Positions 1-64,000 of a stretch of DNA of 64,000 nt are shown piece by piece. Within the stretch, counting starts at the first letter, position 1. The number at the start of each line of letters is the position of its first letter. Position numbers and translations under genes: made by a program. The notes under the pieces were generated by a model. The model was not told where the DNA came from. It was given only the letters and a program-made list of their open reading frames with translations, and ran no database searches. Origin of the DNA: Hepsetus odoe (Eukaryota; Chordata; Actinopteri; Characiformes; Hepsetidae); NCBI GenBank assembly GCA_017165825.1, contig CM029387.1, positions 2,635,001 to 2,699,000 on the forward strand, written 5' to 3'.

Positions 1-1646
1 TTAATGAAGAAACGAAGCGAAACGTGGACGCACTTTTAAAACCAGGCACTTTCCCCGGGTCTCTAAAAAAAGGAATTGTGGGAAGACGCTTTTCCCTGCT
101 CGGCTCATGAATGCACAACGAAAGGGGGATGAAAAGTAAGTGTATCCATTTTCTTTTCCTCCTGGTCGCCAAACTCCTTCCTATCTGTTCTCGTAAAAAG
201 TGTAGAAAATGGAAGAAAAAGCAAAAGTATAATTCTTAACATATAAATACACGTTTTTACAAATCTAGAACTGAACTGCGGAAAGCGTAAGAGGTCAGAG
301 ATGTAAATATTAACAGATATAAATTAAATTTCATTTCACCCAGAACGTTTGGCTGAATCCTACGGAGAATAAAAAGCTACGGCGTCCTAGAAAAAAACAA
401 ACAAACAAACAAAAAAAAAACTCCTCTTATCAGTAGATTACAGTGAAAACTCAATACTAGCAAATATATTTCCTCCATGAGCTTCATGTATTGCAGAGCA
501 CTTTGAAAAGATTTTAAAAAGTCAGCAGGAGAGCTGGCCCACACCCAAACACGCTGGCGTGTTTGAGCCGGACCGAAAGGGACGTTTCACCCCGACGGAA
601 CATCGCTGATGTTGCTGCTGCCGGATGAAAAGTTCCCTTGTGTGTACAGATGTGCACAGCTGTAATTAAAACGTGTGAACATGCTTAACCACCACCTGAC
701 AAACCCAGAAGCTTCCAGAGAGTCAGCTGTGTTCTGTGTGGAGGGGGGAGAACCAAACAAAAAAAAATATCCCCCCTTTTCGCAACATGTGGCCGTCCTG
801 TTTTCTAGGTTCATGTTTCTTCGTGCCGTTTCCATCTGCGACCCGGCTGAGGACGTTGCGAGGACAGTTTTGAGGGACCAGGAGGGAAAAACTGCATCAG
901 GGGAAAAGCAGACGGGGGCCTGAATTGATTCTAAAACTAAAGGACACGCCGAACGCTGAGCACCGACCTTACGAAAGAGCAAAGCAACAGCAAAGATGCG
1001 TCTCATTTCAAAATGAAACACAACGAAAAGGCTCCTCAGAGCAAAGAACTGCTCGCCGAAGGACAGGTTTCATCACCGGTTTAGGCAGCCATGTAAAATT
1101 CTGCGGGAAAAAACAAACAAACAAACAAACAAAAAAAAAAACTTTTTTGGAGAAGCATTTTAAAAATGGTCATTTGCCAAAGAAACACCCAAAGGGTTCT
1201 CTGGCCAACCAGAACTTCAGTGGCATCGATCCAAAGAACCTGTTCCTCAAAAACATGCACAAAGCACCAAAAAGAAATTCCCAAATTCTAAAAAATCGGT
1301 TCTCGGAGAACCTTTCTGAACGGATCTGTAAATGAGATGCCTCTGTCTAATTTCACTGCCATAGCCTGCATTTCACTGGCTAATCTAATTTAGAAAACGC
1401 TGAGGAACACCAGCACCTTTACTTTTAGCGCAACTTTGCGGTTTGTTTTTCTCTCACTGGTGCCTGACGACGTTCCTTTAGTTTTAGAACATCTAGGGAG
1501 ATCCCAATGTAGCGGACGTTTGTTTCAGAAATCTCACTGATGTGACTTTAATCCCGTCTTTAAAACCCTCCTGGTCCAGGCTGCTCCGCCGCCGACTGGT
1601 GGCTTCTGATTTGTGGGAAGGTTTGGTGTGAACATGGCCGTTTCCG
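1..1646 (-). other. kdm4a: kdm4a 3' UTR and downstream sequence
   Basis: No coding exon is visible. The start of this stretch (just below 1647) is 3' UTR. I find no AATAAA on the minus strand here; the nearest variant is ATTAAA at 1552-1547, about 95 nt past the stop, a weak candidate. Two short (CAAA)n/A-rich runs on the plus strand (about 394-420 and 1110-1142) are the only repeats noted. The true transcript end may lie left of the window. Confidence 0.4.
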
Positions 1647-16765
<15,119 letters not shown>

Positions 16766-17913
16766 CCTGGCGAACCAGCCCCTGAAAAAGCAAGGATTTG
16801 GATGTAAATCCGTAAAGAAGAAATAATTGTCATACAGCAATTTAATTTGTTTCAACAGAAGTAACATCTCATTTATTTGTTCAGTATCTCAACATGATTT
16901 CCTGAGCAGAGTCACGGACAGCGCTGGCGTCCACACAGGGCGCTGGACACGATGGACGAGGTGCCAGTCCATCACAAGGCACACACTATTAACAGTGCTT
17001 ATATGAGTTTTCTTCTTTAACGCTGCTCCACACCTTAATCTCCAGATTTGTTTATTCTCTTTGCATTCGTTTGCATATTAAAGTTCCTCTTCAACCAACT
17101 TTCTGTGTCGTTTAACACACGGTCTTCTGATTCATTTTACTTTAATTCATTTCATTTCTTCAAATCTATTGATCCATAAACTCCAAAAATCCAAAAGCAT
17201 TTTTAAAATAGAGAAATAGAATTTGTCTAAATTTTTATTATGTATATTCTCTATTATTTTAAAAATGCTTTGCATTTTATATTTGCTCTTTTTAAATAAA
17301 TATACCTTTCCTTATTTGATCAATTATAATAGGAGGGGTGCTGTCCCTCCATTGGGACAGAGTCACGTGTTAACTGTTTAAATGTATGAAGAACAAAGTT
17401 TAACGATGCTTATCGCGTTAACAACACAGTGTCCATTAAAATGCAAAAAAAATTCTATGATCTTTTATTTCCTGAAAAAAAAGATTTGACAGAAAATGAA
17501 GCGACGTTTACAGTATAAACAACACACGCCACGCCTACTAACCACGCCCCGCCTCTTTATGCAAATTCCAGACCATTTATTGGCTAATTCCTGCGTCTCT
17601 TTAAAAGTCGCACTGCTAGGTTAAGAAGCTTGGCATTACTGATCAAAGTCACAAAATATCATCCACAAGGGAAGACAAATTAAATATATCCTAATTCATA
17701 TCACCTCACAATGAATATCCTGCTGAAAATTGCGGCGAAGTGTTAAGGCAGCGGTTGTGTGTTCGTGGTTTAAACTCCATGCTAACTCTGACTAGCCTTA
17801 CGGCCCGATTACAGTAGCTTTTCACCAGGAGAGAAAAAAAAGGGCTAAACATCGGTTTATAAAACACTCTGCAAGCCGGGAAGCACTGTAAGAACGAATA
17901 AGAAGGGACCTAC

Positions 17914-18050
17914 CGATAATTCCGATTTCTCCGCGGGGTTTTATCCCCGAAATCCGCGGAAATTCTGCGATTAAACACCGAAAGATCAGCCCAGATCCTC
18001 CATCAGCGCGCATGCGCACTCCACAGAGTTTAACAAACGGAAACATGGCA
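17914..18050 (-). other. kdm4a: kdm4a non-coding exon 1 (5' UTR) and start region
   Basis: A CpG-richer segment ends at a good donor on the minus strand (ATCG|GTAGGT, exon end 17914). It lies 1.1 kb upstream of the acceptor of the exon carrying the start codon, the usual layout for a KDM4 gene. The 3' border is supported by the donor. The 5' border (about 18000-18060) is a guess, as no TATA box or transcript evidence is visible. Confidence 0.5.
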
Positions 18051-18061
18051 CTGCGCATGCA
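18008..18061. promoter_or_regulatory. Pair of NRF-1-type palindromes at the kdm4a promoter
   Basis: GCGCATGCGC lies at 18008-18017 and TGCGCATGCA at 18052-18061, 44 bp apart. Both are palindromes matching the NRF-1 consensus (TGCGCATGCGCA), a common core-promoter element of housekeeping CpG promoters in vertebrates. They sit where the kdm4a transcription start is expected. Binding is inferred from the motif only. Confidence 0.5.
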
Positions 18062-18359
18062 CGGATAATAATAACAACAATTATTAGTATTATTATTATA
18101 ACTATAGCGCAACTACTGCTATTTTTACTACTGTTATCTGTAATTGTTATTCTTATTACTATTGCTATCACTATTAAACTGTCAACGAATAAAATGAACA
18201 ATGCTTTTGGAGATAATTAATTTAAGGAAATAATATTAATATTAAACGTGATTCATGATGATATTTTTTCTTGATATAAAACATAACACCCGCATTTCTA
18301 AACCCACAGATTCTCCCAGGCTCAGTATTCTCTCATTTCTTCCTTAATAGCAACTTCTA

Positions 18360-18390
<31 letters not shown>

Positions 18391-19336
18391 TTATCATTAG
18401 TAGTAGTAGTAGTAGAAGTAGTATTACTATTATTATACTGTTGTTAAAATATACAATGATAGTAATTCAGTATATAATTTAATTAACTGTGATGCTATTA
18501 TTTAAGAAACATAAAACAATGCTAAAGTTCTTAAATATGCTCATTTTGTTTGTCAACAATAATCAGCTCAAAATTCTAAATTTACAGAATCTCCCAGAAT
18601 AAGTATTCTCTCATTTCTTATTTAATTGGACCATTAAAACAGTGAGAAAAATGTAGATCTGTTACTGGACATTAGTCTGCCTTTAGACACTAGAGAAACA
18701 GCTGCCCCCTGCTGGACGGTGGGTGAAAAGCAGAGGATGGTTCACTGTGTGTTGTGTTTCACAAGAAGCTGACAAAATAAAAATCTTAAATTAAACAGAG
18801 ACTGACTTCACTCTTTTCACAGCAGCTACTAATACACTGCCTGTTACTGATCATATTAAAGCCTGAGTGACCGCTCAAGATTACAGGCCTTCTTGATTTC
18901 AATGAGCGTCAACAGTCAATGAGCTGCGCAGCTCGACAACCAATCAGCAGACGGTACCCAAAGTGTCATCCAATCAGCGCTTGGTAACTTGGTAGAATAC
19001 CGACAAATCAGCACTCCGTATCCAGAATACTAACCAATCAGGATTCAGAGGAAAAACTATGGAAGATGCTAGCAAGACTCTTTTTTTAAGTGGACATTTT
19101 GCTCTTTAACTTTACCAAAACACATGAAAGGGTTTCTGAAGAGGGTAAATGTGTAAAATAATTCAGCCATTTCTTCCCTTAAAGGGCCCATATCCTTCAT
19201 TTCCCCTTTTATTCTCTTTTGGCTTAATTTAAAACAAAAACACAATCATTTATCACAAACATGCCCACGGCTGTTCTTACAGACTGAAAACCTCCTTAGT
19301 GTCAGAATTAATGACCTTAACTGCTGAAGGCTGCAT

Positions 19337-19545
19337 GAGTAGATAGATAGATAGACAGACAGACAGGCAGTCAGACAGGCAGTCAGGAAGACAGATAGGT
19401 AGATATACAGAAAAATAAGAGATAGACAGAGAAAGAGACGAAGATAGAGAAATAAGAGATGGATAGACTGAATGAAAGAAGAAAGATAGACAGATAGACA
19501 GGACAAAGACAGACAGACAGATAGAGGGATAGATAGATAGACACA
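19337..19545. repeat. (GATA/GACA)n array, impure
   Basis: AGATAGATAGATAGACAGAC and similar, with GAAAGAGA interruptions. Intergenic. Confidence 0.85.
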
Positions 19546-19548
19546 TAC

Positions 19549-19788
19549 GGGGCAGCTGTGGCTTGATGTTTAGGGACTAGGCCCCAGGTTCCTAAGGCCG
19601 TGGGTTCGAATTCCAGACCAATAGGTTGCCCTGAGGTACCCATGAGCAAGGTACCGTCCCCATCACTGGTCCACGGGTGCTGGCCATGTCTGCTGAGTGT
19701 GTGTGGGTTAAATACAGAGGAGGCATTTGGTTGTGTTTCACTGTGTGCTGTTTCACAATGACAAGTAGTCACTTTCACTTTCACTTTC
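19549..19788 (+). mobile_element. tRNA-derived SINE, family A, full length
   Basis: GGGGCAGCTGTGGCTTGATG head, GTGGGTTCGAATTCC B-box, body GCAAGGTACCGTCCCCATCA, tail GTCACTTTCACTTTC. One of the clearest copies. A second, head-less copy follows at 19815-19982. Confidence 0.75.
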
Positions 19789-19814
19789 AACGCTAGTCCG
19801 GTCTATAGATTCCT

Positions 19815-19982
19815 CTTCAGATCAGAAGGGTCCCAGCTCTCCCAGAGGTACCCTTGAGCAAGATACCGTCCCTGTCACTGCTCCCCGTGCGCTTTCGATA
19901 GCTGCCCCGTCTGCATGCGGGTGCATGGGTGAAATGCAGAGGATGAATTTCGTTTCAAAATGACAAGTTTTCACTTTCACAG
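19815..19982 (+). mobile_element. tRNA-derived SINE, family A, lacking part of the head
   Basis: Begins CAGATCAGAAGG, goes on with AGGTACCCTTGAGCAAGATA and ends ACAAGTTTTCACTTTCAC. In tandem with the copy at 19549-19788. Confidence 0.65.
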
Positions 19983-20445
19983 CACAGAGGCAAAAATAAA
20001 CGTAGGATACGGGCCCTTTAATGATTCTCTTGGGACGGTTTATAGATGGACGAGCTCCTGTGAAGAAAGGACAAATGCAAACCGAGTTCTGGTGAGTGTT
20101 AAGTCTAGCTTTAGTTTAAGATTAAGGCAAGGATTAAAAATTATTTATTTGAACGTTGGCTGAACATAAGTCATCTCCAGCGGACCGTCCCATAACGTGT
20201 CGGCATAGAGACAAAGAAACACCCGAACAGTTTCGCGCAAGCAGGCATTCGCTTCCCCTCTAACGTCTGGTCTACAACGAGAGAGTTTAGTGAAAGTAAG
20301 GCAATAAACTCGTCCCTGTCATGCCATCCCCTGAATCTTTTGACCTTTTCTTTTGATGGTTCTTGAACTCCAGAGCTAGGCACGTGTTGTGATCAGTCCA
20401 CATCCAGAAAAATCCAAAAAAGAGACATTTCTGTACAAAAGAAAA

Positions 20446-20470
20446 ACAAAAACAATGATTCAACTTTATT
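20446..20470 (-). terminator. ptprf: ptprf poly(A) signal
   Basis: AATAAA at 20470-20465 on the minus strand, followed after about 15-20 nt by a T/GT-rich downstream element (TTGTTTTTGTTTTTC). This is the standard cleavage/polyadenylation arrangement. Confidence 0.7.
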
Positions 20471-21853
20471 AACATCAAGTTTTTCTTCCCCAACAGTTGA
20501 ATTCCAGTTTTTCTTATTAACAAATAGAAAACAGACTGTGTATACAACAGATCGAACCCCTACAGCACTAATCATTCACAAGGTAAAAATGAACTTTTTG
20601 CCAACTCGTTTTATAGTCCGTCTCCGTCAGCTTGTGCTGTCCCACCCCAGAAAAACATCTAAACCCTGGGGTGCGATGATAATACAGTAGATATAACTTT
20701 ATACCATTAATACAGATTCACAGACAGCAGTCTCATAGTGTTCTTTTTTTTGTCTTCTATGTTGGTATGTCAAGAAAAGTCATGAATACTTTTGTCCAGA
20801 GGATGGTTGACAATATATCCGTAGCTGTTTATACTTTATGAATAATAGTATTTATAATTCTTTGCATTTATGTATATATATATTTATATATTTATATATA
20901 TATATATCTATATTTCTGTATAAAAAAGGATAGCGGGGCAGTTGAGGAGAATTAAGCAGGGTTTTCTCGCCCCGTGGGGAGTGGTCAATACTGTACAGTT
21001 TCCAGCGTCCCCCTCCCCGATAAAACAAGGTCTTCCAAGATGACCTTTCACCTCCGCGGAGTTCTGTACAGTGCTGATCTCACTTCTGTCTTACGGTTTG
21101 CCACAGTAGCTGATTTTTTCTTTCTCTTTCAGTATCACCGAACCCTCCTCGGAGTTAATTATTTAGTACCGTTTGCCATGAAACACAAAGACGACGAACA
21201 GGCTCCTCAAAGCGAACCCGCTCCCGTTCACCCAATACAACCAACGACGTAAAGGAAATGAAAAGAAACGATATAAAAAAACAAAAACAAACACATGTTA
21301 TAAAGTAAAACGGACAGCAGCTCAGAGAACAGTGGTTCTCCAGTATTAGTATCCAGGAACGTGTTAAAAATACATGTCCCTTGTGCTAAAATAACCTATC
21401 AAATGAAAAGAAAAAAAAAAAAAGAGTAGAAAAGAAACAGTACCAGTCATGAGAAATACAGACCCAGAGAGGCCCTTAAGACAAAAGATGTTAAATGATT
21501 ATTAAAAACGAATTCTACATAAAGGAAATAATATATTCGATAAAAATTAAACAAAAAAAAATTCTAGCGGTAGCCTTCGACTGAAAGGAAGTGTGAGCGG
21601 AAGATGAAACCCATTCAGTAAAGTTCAGAAAAAGTTTTGCTTCTGAAGGAGAGTTGTCGACGATTATTCCGTAAAGCGAATCTCTGTGCCGGTCAGGAGC
21701 GCCGGCTGCGGTCAGTGGAGCAGCCGTGGGAATATTTCAGCCCCTCTGGCCGCTCTGTTTGGGGTGGGCTGGGTGGATGGTGGCTCGGAAGGAGCGTTTT
21801 CCGCACTCCTGAAGTCTTCATTCCAGGGGGCTGCAAGTCCAGGAGCGGTTACG
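20447..21853 (-). other. ptprf: ptprf 3' UTR
   Basis: About 1.4 kb, AT-rich, without coding potential, between the ptprf stop and a good poly(A) site. It contains an A/T-alternating run (about 20871-20911) and A-rich stretches. No repeat family copy is evident inside it, in contrast to the sequence just downstream. Confidence 0.6.

Positions 21854-64000
<42,147 letters not shown>

Larger units (their letters stand above)
18062..20446. other. Intergenic region between ptprf 3' end and kdm4a promoter
   Basis: 2.4 kb with no coding exon. It holds ATT/TAG trinucleotide runs near 18065-18170 and 18358-18435, a SINE scrap near 18698-18762, a GATA/GACA array (19337-19545) and two SINE copies (19549-19982). 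The two genes share strand, so this separates the end of one from the start of the next. Confidence 0.6.

Overview
The window is a piece of vertebrate, almost certainly teleost fish, nuclear genome. It has short coding exons with GT/AG borders, intron-rich genes, very dense CA, CT, GATA and GACA microsatellites, and several repeat families typical of ray-finned fish: a tRNA-derived SINE ending in CACTTTCACTTTC, an RTE-like LINE tail, hAT-like and Tc1-like non-autonomous elements. The species cannot be fixed. The SINE type suggests an ostariophysan (catfish or characin kind), but only weakly.

Two protein-coding genes lie head-to-tail on the minus strand. (1) kdm4a, the histone H3K9/H3K36 demethylase, is complete from a non-coding first exon near 17914-18050 to its stop codon at 1647-1649. 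I reassembled 21 coding exons, all in consistent reading phase, giving 1,044 residues in the order JmjN, JmjC, PHD, extended PHD, tandem Tudor. (2) ptprf, the LAR receptor tyrosine phosphatase, is partial: its 3' half runs from the window edge at 64000 to the stop at 21854. It holds the end of the last extracellular part, the transmembrane exon, the juxtamembrane region, the active D1 phosphatase domain and the pseudo-phosphatase D2 domain. Its poly(A) signal is at 20465-20470. The ptprf-kdm4a order and orientation is, from memory, that of human PTPRF-KDM4A on chromosome 1p34. With the LAR-specific C-terminal sequence this favours ptprf over ptprs or ptprd.

Region by region: 1-1646 is downstream/3' UTR sequence of kdm4a; 1647-18050 is kdm4a; 18062-20446 is the intergenic stretch, with SINE copies and a GATA/GACA array; 20447-21853 is the ptprf 3' UTR; 21854-64000 is ptprf. 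The ptprf introns are large and contain minisatellites (27-bp and about 29-bp units), a 1-kb TCTA/TCTG array, a 1-kb purine-only tract, and many SINE, LINE and MITE remnants.

I see no unknown gene system, no RNA gene, no CRISPR and no viral insertion. The most useful extra observations are two phase-neutral micro-exons in the ptprf juxtamembrane region (12 nt at 53492-53503 and 33 nt at 46116-46148), microsatellites that serve as, or lie next to, splice-site elements, a pair of NRF-1-type palindromes at the kdm4a promoter, and an inverted SINE pair in a kdm4a intron.
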